From DASWOJ01 sp964250755 (GTDB taxonomy: Bacteria > Pseudomonadota > Alphaproteobacteria > Acetobacterales > Acetobacteraceae), in the NCBI GenBank assembly GCA_964250755.1, contig CAXUHB010000001.1, positions 248,001 to 312,000 of the forward strand: 64,000 nucleotides of DNA, written 5' to 3'. This document shows positions 34,405 to 43,202 of this stretch, in pieces. The translations under genes and the position numbers were made by a program. Numbering within the stretch: position 1 is the stretch's first letter; every line of letters begins with the position of its first letter. A model generated the notes under the pieces. That model did not search any database, was not told the DNA's origin, and saw only the letters and a program-made list of their open reading frames with translations.

Positions 34405-35733
34405 TTGGACGAGTGGACGGCGCCGAAGATACTCGACCTCGCGCCGGATGCGTCCAGCCGGAAGGCCGGGCAGCCGCTCGGGCGGGCGGCGGCCTGGGTG
34501 GGGACGTGGCGGCAGGGGTGGTTGGCGTGGGGGGAGATCAAGGGGAGCGGGGCGGCGCCCTACCTGACGGCGCTGTCCTTGGATGGGCCGGTGTTCAAGT
34601 GCTCCTGCCCCAGCCGGAAGTTCCCGTGCAAGCATGGGCTGGGGCTGTTCCTGGTGCTGGCGGCGGGGGGCGCGGCGGAGGGGGAGCCTCCGGACTGGGT
34701 GGCGCAGTGGCAGGCGAAGCGGGGCGCGGCGGCGGCGCCCAAGGCTGCGGGCGACGACAAGCCGATTGACGCCAAGGCGCAGGACAAGCGGCGACGGCAG
34801 CGCGAGGCCAAGGTGGAGGCCGGGATTGGCGAGCTGGAGCTGTGGATGCGCGACCTGGTGCGCCGTGGACTGGCGGGCGCGCGGAGCGAGCCGTATGCGT
34901 TCTGGGATCGGATGGGGGCGCGGCTGGTGGATGCCCAGGCGCCGGGGCTGGCGCGGCGAGTGCGGGAGCTGCCGGGGCGGCTGGCGGCGGGCGGGGATGA
35001 CGCGGCGGTGCTGGCGCTGGGGCGGCTGACCCTGCTGGTGCAGGGCTGGCGGCGGCAGGACGCCTTGCCGGAGGCGCTGCGGGCGGAGCTTCGGGCGGCG
35101 GTCGGGTTTCCGGTATCGGCGGAGGACTTGGCGTTGCTGCCCGGCGTCGTGGACCACTGGACGGTGGCGGCGCAGGTGACGGAGCAGGAGGAGGCGTTGC
35201 AGGTGCGCTCGACCTGGTTGTGCGGTGCTGGGTCAAGCGGGGCAGGCGGGCGGGTGGCGCAGGTGCTGGACTTCTCGGCGGGGGGGCGGCCGTTGCCGGC
35301 GGCGCCTGTGCCGGGTCAGGCGTTCCGGGGGGAGGTGGTGTTCCATCCCGGCGCGGCGGGGCTGCGGGGGGTGATTCGGTCGCAGGAGGGGGCGGAGGCG
35401 GCGCCGCTGGCCGGGGCGGGGATCGGGGCGGCGCTGGACGGGGTGGCGGAGGCGCTGGGGCGGGTGCCCTGGCTGGAGGAGTGGCCGATGACCTTGCGCG
35501 GGGTGCGCTTCGCGCGGGCGTCGGGGGGCTTTGCCTTGATGGAGGGGGGGCATGCGCTGCCGGTGGCGGATGGCCCGGCGGTGCTGCCCTTCGTGGCGGT
35601 GGCGGGCGGGGAGGCGGCGGACGTGTTCGGGGTGTGGGACGGGCGGGCGCTGCGGGTGCTGGCGGTGGGGATGGGGGCGCGGCTGTATCAGCCCTCGGCC
35701 TCCGCGCTGCATCTGGTGCGGCGGGCGGCGTGA
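34405..35733 (+). CDS. SWIM zinc-finger protein
   Basis: A 442-residue protein. Residues about 60-85 carry the SWIM signature FKCSCPSRKFPCKH (CxC...CxH), a zinc-binding module that often binds nucleic acid or protein. A charged coiled segment (KAQDKRRRQREAKVEAGI) and a helical and then beta-rich C-terminal half follow. TTG at 34405 is chosen because GGAG lies eight bases upstream and the protein then begins LDEWTAPKILDLAPDASS, as members of this family do. An earlier TTG at 34297 is possible. The next gene overlaps its stop (GTGA). A regular partner of DUF5691, MoxR, DUF5682 and VWA genes. Confidence 0.85.
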   Translation: MDEWTAPKILDLAPDASSRKAGQPLGRAAAWVGTWRQGWLAWGEIKGSGAAPYLTALSLDGPVFKCSCPSRKFPCKHGLGLFLVLAAGGAAEGEPPDWVAQWQAKRGAAAAPKAAGDDKPIDAKAQDKRRRQREAKVEAGIGELELWMRDLVRRGLAGARSEPYAFWDRMGARLVDAQAPGLARRVRELPGRLAAGGDDAAVLALGRLTLLVQGWRRQDALPEALRAELRAAVGFPVSAEDLALLPGVVDHWTVAAQVTEQEEALQVRSTWLCGAGSSGAGGRVAQVLDFSAGGRPLPAAPVPGQAFRGEVVFHPGAAGLRGVIRSQEGAEAAPLAGAGIGAALDGVAEALGRVPWLEEWPMTLRGVRFARASGGFALMEGGHALPVADGPAVLPFVAVAGGEAADVFGVWDGRALRVLAVGMGARLYQPSASALHLVRRAA

Positions 35734-37271
35734 GCGGGGCTGGGGTGGCAGGGAGCGTGCCTGAAAGTATGCCTGGGGGCATGGCATGGGCGGACGCGGT
35801 GGCGGCGTGCGTGATCGGGGTGGACCGGGCGGGGGTGCCGCCGCTGCCGGCGGCGCTTGGCGGGATGGCACCGGACGGGGCAGAGGTGGGCGGGAAGGCG
35901 GGGGGCGGGCCGGATGGGCTGCTGCTGGCGGTGGCGGCGCTGGGGGCTTGGCGGATGGCAGGCGTCCGGCACGAGCCGGATGCGGCTGTGCTGGTGCCGC
36001 CGATGCGGGAGACGCAGCCGGAGTGCAGCGGGGCGGCGGCGGCGCAGTTGGAGGCCATCCTGTCCAACGCCAGCCCGCAGAAGGCGCTTTGCCGGGAGTG
36101 GTGCGGGCTGGCCGCCGCTGCGGGCGTCCGTGCGCCTGCTGGGCTGGCGGGGGCCTTGTTCGACTTGACGCGCAAGCTGGAGTGGGCAGGGGAGGCGGAC
36201 CGGGTGCTGGGCGGGCGGCTGGTGCTGCTCGGCGGCGGGGAGGCTGGTGCGCGTGGCGACGCGGCGGACTGGGCCGGCGCCGACCTGCCGCGGCGGGCGG
36301 CGGCGCTGCGGCGGATGCGGGCTGATGGTCCTGGGGCGGGCCGCGATGCGCTGGTTGCGGTCTGGAAGGCTGAGGCGGCGGACGCGCGGGCCGCACTGCT
36401 TGCGGCGCTGGAGACCGGGCTGGGCGGGGCGGATGAGGCGTTCTTGGAGGGGTGCCTGGACGACCGCTCGGTAAAGGTTCGGGCGGAGGCGGTGCGGCTG
36501 CTGGCGTTGCTGCCGGGCAGCGGGTGGCGGGCGCGGATGGCGGCGCGGGCGCGGGGTGCGGTGGTGTTCCGGGCTGGGGGGCTGCTGTCCCGGGACGCGA
36601 TGACGGTGACGCTTCCGGTGCAGGACGATGCGGCCCGGCGGGATGGGCTGGATGCCAAGGGCGCGGGGGCGGGGGCGGCGCTGCTGCGGCAGCTTGCCGC
36701 CGCGGCGCCGCTGGAGTCCTGGGCGGGCGGCACTCCGGCGCGGTGGATCAAGCTGGCGCTGGCCGGGGAGTGGGCGGAGGCGCTGGTGCCGGGCTGGGCG
36801 GACGCGGCGGCGCGGGAGCGGGATGCGGCGTGGCTGACGGCGCTGCTGGATGCGCTGATGCGTCACTCCAAGCCCTGGACCGGCCCTGCGCTGCGGGCCG
36901 TGGCCTCGGCGCTGCCGGCCCCGGAGTTGGAGGCTGCGGTGCTGGCGGCGATGCGTGGCAGGACTCCGATGCCGGCCCTGCTGCAGGAGTGCAGACATCG
37001 CTGGTCTCCGGCGCTGACGCGGGCCGTGCTGACCTGGGCGGCACGGAGCGCCGATGCCGCGGGCAAGGCCCCGGACTACTCGATGGCTGCCGCCATCAAG
37101 TTCCTGCTGGACATGCTGGCCGAGCATGGGGATCCCGATGCCGCCGGGCCGCTTGCGGCGGCGCAGGCGGGGGTGCCGGAGGGTGCCTTGCCGATGCTGC
37201 GCCGCGCCTTCGACGACGCTGCCGCCACCCTCCGTTTCCGACGGGACATGCACCAGGAGTTCGCCCGATGA
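35730..37271 (+). CDS. DUF5691 family protein
   Basis: A 513-residue, Ala-rich helical protein with HEAT-like repeats (FLEGCLDDRSVKVRAEAVRL, LTALLDALMRHSKPWTGPAL). No enzyme motif. I recognise it as DUF5691 from its place between the SWIM and AAA genes and from repeats such as LSNASPQKALCREWCGL. GTG at 35730 overlaps the SWIM stop codon; a second in-frame GTG at 35757 has a better ribosome site. Its stop overlaps the AAA start (ATGA), so translation is coupled. Likely a scaffold. Confidence 0.78.
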   Translation: MSGAGVAGSVPESMPGGMAWADAVAACVIGVDRAGVPPLPAALGGMAPDGAEVGGKAGGGPDGLLLAVAALGAWRMAGVRHEPDAAVLVPPMRETQPECSGAAAAQLEAILSNASPQKALCREWCGLAAAAGVRAPAGLAGALFDLTRKLEWAGEADRVLGGRLVLLGGGEAGARGDAADWAGADLPRRAAALRRMRADGPGAGRDALVAVWKAEAADARAALLAALETGLGGADEAFLEGCLDDRSVKVRAEAVRLLALLPGSGWRARMAARARGAVVFRAGGLLSRDAMTVTLPVQDDAARRDGLDAKGAGAGAALLRQLAAAAPLESWAGGTPARWIKLALAGEWAEALVPGWADAAARERDAAWLTALLDALMRHSKPWTGPALRAVASALPAPELEAAVLAAMRGRTPMPALLQECRHRWSPALTRAVLTWAARSADAAGKAPDYSMAAAIKFLLDMLAEHGDPDAAGPLAAAQAGVPEGALPMLRRAFDDAAATLRFRRDMHQEFAR

Positions 37272-38368
37272 CCCCACCCAGCGCCATGGCCACCCCTCCC
37301 CTGCGCCGTGCGGCGGAGGATGAGTTCGCTGGGGAGCTGGAGGCGCTGGCCCGGGCGGACACGCGGCCGCGGCCGCCGAACTGGCGGCTGTCGCCTTGGG
37401 CGGTCTGCACATATCTGCTGGGCGGGACCTTGCCGGACGGGACGGTGATCTCGGCCAAGTATATCGGGGACCGGCGGGTGATCGAGGTCTCGGTGGCGAC
37501 CTTGGCGACCGACCGGGCGCTGCTGCTGCTGGGGGTGCCGGGCACGGCCAAGAGCTGGGTGAGCGAGCACCTGGCGGCGGCCATCTGCGGCACGTCGCGC
37601 CTGGTGGTGCAAGGCACGGCGGGCACGTCGGAGGAGAGCATACGCTACGGTTGGAACTACGCGCTGCTGCTGTCCAAGGGGCCGAGCCGGGCGGCGGTGG
37701 TGGCCAGCCCGGTAATGCGGGCGATGCAGGATGGAGTGATCGCGCGGGTGGAGGAGCTGACGCGCATCCCGTCCGAGACCCAGGACAGCTTCATCACCGT
37801 GCTGTCCGAGAAGGTGCTGCCGATCCCGGAGCTGGGGGAGGAGGTGCAGGCAGCGCGGGGCTTCAACCTGATCGCGACGGCGAACAACCGGGACCGGGGG
37901 GTGAATGACCTGTCGAGCGCGCTGAAGCGGCGGTTCAACACCGTGATCCTGCCGCCGCCGGCGACGGCGGAGGAGGAGGTGCGGATCGTGGAGGCGCGGG
38001 TGGCCAGCATCGGGCGCAGCTTCAGCATTCCGGGGGAGCCGCCGGGCGCGGACCAGATACGTCGGGTGGTGGCCGTGTTCCGGGAGCTGCGGGAGGGCGT
38101 GACCGAGGACGGCAAGGCGAAGGTCAAGCAGTCGTCGGGCAGCATGTCCACGGCGGAGGCGATCTCGGTCGTGGTGCAGGGGATGGCGCTGGCGGCGCAC
38201 TTCGGGGACGGGACCTTGCAGATGCGGGACCTGGCGGCTGGGCTGCAAGGGGCGGTGGTGAAGGACCCGGTGCAGGACGCCATCGTGTGGCGGGAGTATC
38301 TGGAGACCGTGGTGAAGGAGCGTCCGGCGTGGCGCGACCTGTATCGGGCGGCGCGCGAGACGGCGTAG
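37268..38368 (+). CDS. MoxR-type AAA+ ATPase (second in the operon)
   Basis: A 366-residue AAA+ ATPase starting at ATG that overlaps the previous stop. Walker A is GVPGTAKSW (about residues 87-95), sensor 1 LIATANNRDRGVND, with arginines in SALKRRFN. The Walker B segment reads GVIARVEELTRIPSE, so the usual Asp-Glu pair is Glu-Glu. This is a distinct subgroup from the first MoxR in the operon. It probably works with the DUF5682 and VWA proteins downstream. Confidence 0.88.
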   Translation: MTPPSAMATPPLRRAAEDEFAGELEALARADTRPRPPNWRLSPWAVCTYLLGGTLPDGTVISAKYIGDRRVIEVSVATLATDRALLLLGVPGTAKSWVSEHLAAAICGTSRLVVQGTAGTSEESIRYGWNYALLLSKGPSRAAVVASPVMRAMQDGVIARVEELTRIPSETQDSFITVLSEKVLPIPELGEEVQAARGFNLIATANNRDRGVNDLSSALKRRFNTVILPPPATAEEEVRIVEARVASIGRSFSIPGEPPGADQIRRVVAVFRELREGVTEDGKAKVKQSSGSMSTAEAISVVVQGMALAAHFGDGTLQMRDLAAGLQGAVVKDPVQDAIVWREYLETVVKERPAWRDLYRAARETA

Positions 38369-38374
38369 CCGGGC

Positions 38375-40717
38375 ATGGCGGTCCACCTGTTCGGGATCAG
38401 GCACCACGGTCCCGGGTCCGCGCGGTCGCTGCAAGGGGCGCTGGAGGCGCTGGGGCCGGACTGCGTGCTGATCGAGGGGCCGCCGGATGCGGATGAGCTG
38501 ATCCCGCTGGCGGCGGAGGCGGGGATGGCGCCGCCGGTGGCGCTGCTGGTGTACCAAGCTGACGCGCCACGGCGGGCGGCGTTCTACCCGTTTGCGGCGT
38601 TCTCGCCGGAGTGGGTGGCGATGCGGCATGGGCTGGCGGCGGGGGTGCCGGTGCGGTTCATGGACCTGCCGCAGGCGGTGCAGCTTGCGCCGGAGGCGCC
38701 GGCCGGGGCGGCGGCGGGGGAGCCGCCCGGCGGTATGCCGGATGGCGGGCCGTTGGATGACGCGCCTTCCGACGCCGCGCTGCCGATGGCCGGTCCGGCC
38801 GACGCCCCGCCACCTGATGAGGATGCCTCCGTTCCAGAGCCGCCCGCTGAGCCGTATTTGCGGCAGGACCCGTTGGGGGAGATGGCGCGGGCCGCCGGAT
38901 TTTCGGACGGGGAGCGGTGGTGGGACGAGCTGGTGGAGAGCCGGGCCAGCCGCGGGGACGACGTGTTCGCGGCCGTGGCAGAGGCGATGGCGGCGCTGCG
39001 GGAGGCGATGCCGGACACCGGGCCGGAGGCCGAGCGGGAAGGCCGGCGGGAGGCGCACATGCGGACCGTCATACGCGCCGCGGCGAAGGAGGGGCATGAG
39101 CGCATCGCGGTGGTGTGCGGGGCGTGGCACGTGCCGGGCTTGCAGCTGCACGACGCGCGGGGGCAGGCGAAGCTGGATGCGGCGGTCCTGAAGGGGTTGC
39201 CGCGGGTCAAGACGGAGGCGACGTGGGCGCCGTGGTCGTATGAGCGGCTGGCGGCGAGCAGCGGCTACCGGGCGGGGGTGATCTCGCCGGAATGGTACGA
39301 CCTGGTTTGGCACGCGCGGGATGCCGGGGTGGCGGCACAGTGGATGACGCGGACGGCGCGGCTGCTGCGGGAGGAGGACCTGGATGCGTCGCCGGCGTCG
39401 GTGATCGAGGCGGTGCGGCTGGCGGACATGCTGGCGGGGATGCGGGGGCGTGGGCGTCCGGGGCTGGAGGATTTGCAGGAGGCGTGCCTGGGCACCCTGC
39501 TGTTCGCCAACCCCGCGCCGATGGCGCTGATCCACCGCAAGCTGGTGATCGGGGAGCGGCTGGGGACGGTGCCGGAGGGTGCGCCGCAGACGCCGGTGCA
39601 GGCCGACCTGGCGGCGCAGGCGCGGCGGCTGCGGCTGCCGCTGCAGGCGGGGTCGCGCCCGTTGGAGCTGGATTTGCGGGGCGACACCGACCTGGGGCGC
39701 AGCCGGCTGCTGCACCGGCTGCTGCTGCTGGACGTGCCCTGGGGCACGCGGCAGCGCAGCCGGGGCGGGCGCGGCACCTTCCGGGAGGAGTGGGTGCTGA
39801 GTTGGCAGCCGGAACATGCGGTGGCTCTGGTGGCAGCGTCCCGGATGGGGGCGACGGTGGAGGATGCGGCGGCGGCGCAGGTGGCGGAGCGCGCGGCTGC
39901 CGGCGGGAGCGTGGCGGCGCTGTCGGCCTTGGTGGGTACGGTGCTGGACGCGCACCTGCCGGCTGCGGCGGTGCTACGCGCGTTGGCGGACGGGGCGGCG
40001 TTGGCGACGGACGTGTTCGACCTGATGGACGCGCTGCCGCCGTTGGCGGAGCTGGCGCGGTACGGCTCGGTCCGGCAGGGCGGGGCGGGGACGGCGGGCG
40101 GGGGAACGGTGCTGGAGATCGTCGCGGGGCTTGTGCCGCGGGTGGCCGCCGGGCTGGTGCCGGCGTGCCTGTCCCTGGATGACGAGGCCGCGGGGAAGGC
40201 TCAGGCGCGGCTGGGGGCGGTGCAGCAGGCGGTGGCGCTGCTGGAGCAGCCGGAATTGCAGGAGGAGTGGACGGCGGCGCTGGCGCGGCTGGCGGACCAG
40301 GATGCGGTGCATGGGCGCGTCGTGGGGCGGGCGACCCGGCTGCTGCTGGACCTGCGGCACCTGACCGGGGAGCAGGCGGGCGGGCGGCTTGGCCTGGCGC
40401 TGTCCCACGCCGCGGCCCTGGCGGCGGCTGCGGCGTGGATCGAGGGGTTCCTGGCCGGCGCCGGGGCGGTGCTGCTGCACGATGCCGCGCTGCTGCCGAT
40501 CCTGGACGGGTGGCTTGCGGGGCTGACGGAGGAGCGGTTCGTGGAGGTGCTGCCGCTGGTGCGGCGGACCTTGGCGACGTTCGCGGCGCCGGAGCGGCGG
40601 ATGATCGGGGAGCGCATCCGGGGCGGGCCGGGACAGGCGGCGGTGGCGGAGGGGTTCGACGAGGGGCGGGCGGCGCGGGTGCTGCCGGTGCTGCGGCTGC
40701 TGCTGGGGACGGGATAG
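38375..40717 (+). CDS. DUF5682 family protein
   Basis: A 780-residue protein of unknown function. The first 260 residues carry conserved motifs: HLFGIRHHGPGSARSL at the N-terminus, DCVLIEGPPDADELI, RFMDLPQAV, an insertion of low-complexity Pro/Ala sequence (about residues 110-160), REAHMRTVI and VVCGAWHVPGL. The set of His and Glu residues in GxRHxGP, EGPP and GAWHV resembles the TraB/ChaN/EreA superfamily of putative metal-dependent hydrolases; this is my inference. The remaining 500 residues are helical with Leu-rich repeats. It follows the second MoxR gene by six bases. Confidence 0.82.
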   Translation: MAVHLFGIRHHGPGSARSLQGALEALGPDCVLIEGPPDADELIPLAAEAGMAPPVALLVYQADAPRRAAFYPFAAFSPEWVAMRHGLAAGVPVRFMDLPQAVQLAPEAPAGAAAGEPPGGMPDGGPLDDAPSDAALPMAGPADAPPPDEDASVPEPPAEPYLRQDPLGEMARAAGFSDGERWWDELVESRASRGDDVFAAVAEAMAALREAMPDTGPEAEREGRREAHMRTVIRAAAKEGHERIAVVCGAWHVPGLQLHDARGQAKLDAAVLKGLPRVKTEATWAPWSYERLAASSGYRAGVISPEWYDLVWHARDAGVAAQWMTRTARLLREEDLDASPASVIEAVRLADMLAGMRGRGRPGLEDLQEACLGTLLFANPAPMALIHRKLVIGERLGTVPEGAPQTPVQADLAAQARRLRLPLQAGSRPLELDLRGDTDLGRSRLLHRLLLLDVPWGTRQRSRGGRGTFREEWVLSWQPEHAVALVAASRMGATVEDAAAAQVAERAAAGGSVAALSALVGTVLDAHLPAAAVLRALADGAALATDVFDLMDALPPLAELARYGSVRQGGAGTAGGGTVLEIVAGLVPRVAAGLVPACLSLDDEAAGKAQARLGAVQQAVALLEQPELQEEWTAALARLADQDAVHGRVVGRATRLLLDLRHLTGEQAGGRLGLALSHAAALAAAAAWIEGFLAGAGAVLLHDAALLPILDGWLAGLTEERFVEVLPLVRRTLATFAAPERRMIGERIRGGPGQAAVAEGFDEGRAARVLPVLRLLLGTG

Positions 40718-40781
40718 TGGCGCATGGCGGGCCGGTGGCGGCGGTGCAGCCCGCGCCGGGTTGCGAAGGCAGTGCTGGCGG

Positions 40782-40820
40782 CCCCTGGATCGCCGCGGCG
40801 CAAGCGCGCCTCGCAATGAC
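40782..40820. repeat. GGATCGCCG...CTCGCAATGAC palindromic element
   Basis: CCCCTGGATCGCCGCGGCGC followed by AAGCGCGCCTCGCAATGAC. It matches the elements at 13390-13492 in its ends. It lies in the 121-base gap between the DUF5682 and VWA genes. Confidence 0.6.
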
Positions 40821-40838
40821 TGATGAGAGGCGGGGAGC

Positions 40839-41987
40839 ATGAGTGCGAACGAGGCCGAGCGGCTGCGGCGGTGGCGGCTAGTGCTGGGGGCGGGTGCGGC
40901 GGATGGGACGGGATGCACCTTGGCGGGGGCGGACCTGGGCATGGACCGGGCGCTGGACGCGCTCTACGACAGCAATCGATCCGCCGGGCTGGGGGCGTCG
41001 GCGCCGTCGGTGCCGCGCTGGCTGGGGGACATACGGGGGTATTTCCCGAGTTCCGTGGTGCAGGTGCTGCAGCGGGATGCGTTCGAGCGGCTGGACCTGA
41101 AGCAGCTGCTGCTGCAGCCGGAGATGATGGAGGCGGTGCAGCCCGACATACACCTGGTGTCCCAGCTGATCGCGATGCGGAGCCTGCTGGGCGGCACGGT
41201 GAAGGAAACGGCGCGGCTGGTGGTGCGCCGCGTGGTGGACGAGCTGCTGCGGAAGCTGGAGGCGCCGCTGCGGCAGGCCGTCGGCGGGGCGCTGAACCGG
41301 GCGGTGCGGAACATGCGCCCACGGCACAGCGAGATCGACTGGAACCGGACGATCCGGGCCAACCTGCGGCACTACCAGGAGGAGCTTGGGACCATCATTC
41401 CGGAGACCCGCATCGGGCATGGACGGGCGCGGCGGCCGAATCTGCGGGATGTCGTGCTGTGCATAGACCAGAGCGGCAGCATGGCGAACTCGGTGGTTTA
41501 CAGCAGCATCTGCGGGGCGGTGCTGGCGTCCCTGCCGGCGGTGCGGACGCGGCTGGTGGTGTTCGACACGGCGGTGGTGGACCTGACGGACCAGTTGGCG
41601 GACCCGGTGGACGTGCTGTTCAGCGTGCAGTTGGGGGGTGGCACCGACATCAACCGGGCGGTGGGGTATTGCGAGGGGCTGATCGAGCGTCCGGACGACA
41701 CGATCCTGGTGCTGGTGAGCGACCTGTATGAGGGCGGGGTGGCGGCCGGGCTGCTGGCACGGGCGCACCGTCTGGTGTCGGCGGGGGTGCAGTTCATCAC
41801 CCTGCTGGCGCTGAGCGACGAGGGGGCGCCGTCGTATGACCGGCACCTGGCCGGGCAGTTGGCGGCGCTGGGGGTGCCGAGCTTCGCCTGCACGCCGGAT
41901 TTGTTCCCGGACTTGATGGCGGCGGCGATTCGGAAGGAGGACGTGGGGGTTTGGGCGTCCTCGGCGGGGATTGCGCGGGCGGGGTAG
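40839..41987 (+). CDS. VWA (CoxE-like) domain protein
   Basis: A 382-residue protein. The N-terminal 200 residues are helical (GLGASAPSVPRWLGDIRGYF; PEMMEAVQPDIHLVSQLIAM). Residues about 205-350 are a VWA domain with a complete metal-ion site: CIDQSGSMANS, the Thr in QLGGGTDINRAVGY and the Asp in VSDLYEGG. Such proteins are partners of MoxR ATPases, here the one at 37268. It has an AGGCGGGGAGC ribosome site. Last gene of the operon. Confidence 0.87.
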   Translation: MSANEAERLRRWRLVLGAGAADGTGCTLAGADLGMDRALDALYDSNRSAGLGASAPSVPRWLGDIRGYFPSSVVQVLQRDAFERLDLKQLLLQPEMMEAVQPDIHLVSQLIAMRSLLGGTVKETARLVVRRVVDELLRKLEAPLRQAVGGALNRAVRNMRPRHSEIDWNRTIRANLRHYQEELGTIIPETRIGHGRARRPNLRDVVLCIDQSGSMANSVVYSSICGAVLASLPAVRTRLVVFDTAVVDLTDQLADPVDVLFSVQLGGGTDINRAVGYCEGLIERPDDTILVLVSDLYEGGVAAGLLARAHRLVSAGVQFITLLALSDEGAPSYDRHLAGQLAALGVPSFACTPDLFPDLMAAAIRKEDVGVWASSAGIARAG

Positions 41988-42108
41988 GAGTGTTGCTCCT
42001 AGCCCGAGCCGGCGGGTCTGAGCGGGGCTGTCCGGCCCCTTGTCGGCGCCTGCTTGGCACATGCGCCAGATTGCTCCGGCATCACGGTGTTACGGGAGGG
42101 TTTGAGGG

Positions 42109-43065
42109 TTGACCATACCGACATACGATGCGTTGATGTTGCCTGTTCTGACCCATGTTGGCCGGCAGTCCTGGCAGATGGGTGAGCTTGTCCGGTGCAT
42201 CGCGGACGACCTGCAATTGTCGCCGGAGGAACGGACTTCGATGCTGCCCGGCGGCAGCACGACCGTCCTCGGCAGCCGCGTGCATTGGGCGAAGACCTAC
42301 CTGAAGCAAGCCGGGCTGGTCGAGCAGCCCAAGCGGGGCATGGTGCAGATCACGGCCGCTGGCAAATCGGTGCTTGCGGCGAAACCCGCGCACATCGATG
42401 CGAAGTATCTGCGGCAGTTTCCCTCCTTCGTGACGTTTGCTGGCAGGACAGGCACGCAGGATCAGAAGGATCAGCTCTCGTTGCCTGCTACAGCCCCGTC
42501 CGTGATGGAGCCAAGCGCAGCCGACACAGCCACGCCTATTGAGACCATCAACGCCGCGGCAAGCCTAATTGAAGATGCACTGAAAGACTCGCTTCTTGCC
42601 CGTTTGTATGAGAACGGGCCGAAGTTCTTTGAACGTGTCATTCTCGATGTGCTACTCGGGATGCGCTACGGCGTGTCCAAGGGCGGGTCGCGGCAGCAGC
42701 TTGGGGGGACCGCGGACGGCGGCGTGGATGGGGTGATCAACGAAGACCCGCTCGGGCTGGACCGCATCTACCTGCAAGCCAAGTTGTACAAACTAGGCAG
42801 CAACGTAGGCGGTCCTGCGGTCCAGGCGTTCATCGGCGCGTTGGTGAACCGTGGGGCGCAGAAGGGCGTGCTGATCACCACATCGGACTTCACCAGCGCT
42901 GCCCGGCAGGCTGCGAGCCAGGTGAGCAATCTCCGCATCGTGCTCATGAATGGCCAGGACCTGACTGAGGCGATGGTGCGCTACGATGTCGGCGTCCGCA
43001 CGACCAAGGTTGTGAGCATCAAGGATGTGGACAGCGACTACTTCGATCCGGGGGAGTTGGAGTAG
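42109..43065 (+). CDS. Mrr-type restriction endonuclease
   Basis: A 318-residue protein. Residues about 1-95 are the Mrr N-terminal winged-helix domain. Residues about 165-290 are the Mrr catalytic domain with DVLLGMRYG, the acidic GGTADGGVDGVINEDPLG and the QAKLYK motif (PD-(D/E)xK type, Gln in place of Glu). Type IV enzymes of this type cut DNA carrying foreign methylation. TTG start at 42109 with GAGGG upstream; the ATG at 42134 (second codon frame) is not in frame. Lies 120 bases after the MoxR operon, outside its coupling. Confidence 0.88.
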   Translation: MTIPTYDALMLPVLTHVGRQSWQMGELVRCIADDLQLSPEERTSMLPGGSTTVLGSRVHWAKTYLKQAGLVEQPKRGMVQITAAGKSVLAAKPAHIDAKYLRQFPSFVTFAGRTGTQDQKDQLSLPATAPSVMEPSAADTATPIETINAAASLIEDALKDSLLARLYENGPKFFERVILDVLLGMRYGVSKGGSRQQLGGTADGGVDGVINEDPLGLDRIYLQAKLYKLGSNVGGPAVQAFIGALVNRGAQKGVLITTSDFTSAARQAASQVSNLRIVLMNGQDLTEAMVRYDVGVRTTKVVSIKDVDSDYFDPGELE

Positions 43066-43202
43066 CCGCTTGGTGCCAGTGAATGCCGCATAGGCCCGCA
43101 ATGCGGTTGCTGGACCCCCCGGCCCAGCCCGCGTCCTTTGCCATGCCCACTGTTGGCGAGCACGCGCTTGCAGCGTTCCGCTGCGCTTTCTAGTGTCTTG
43201 AC

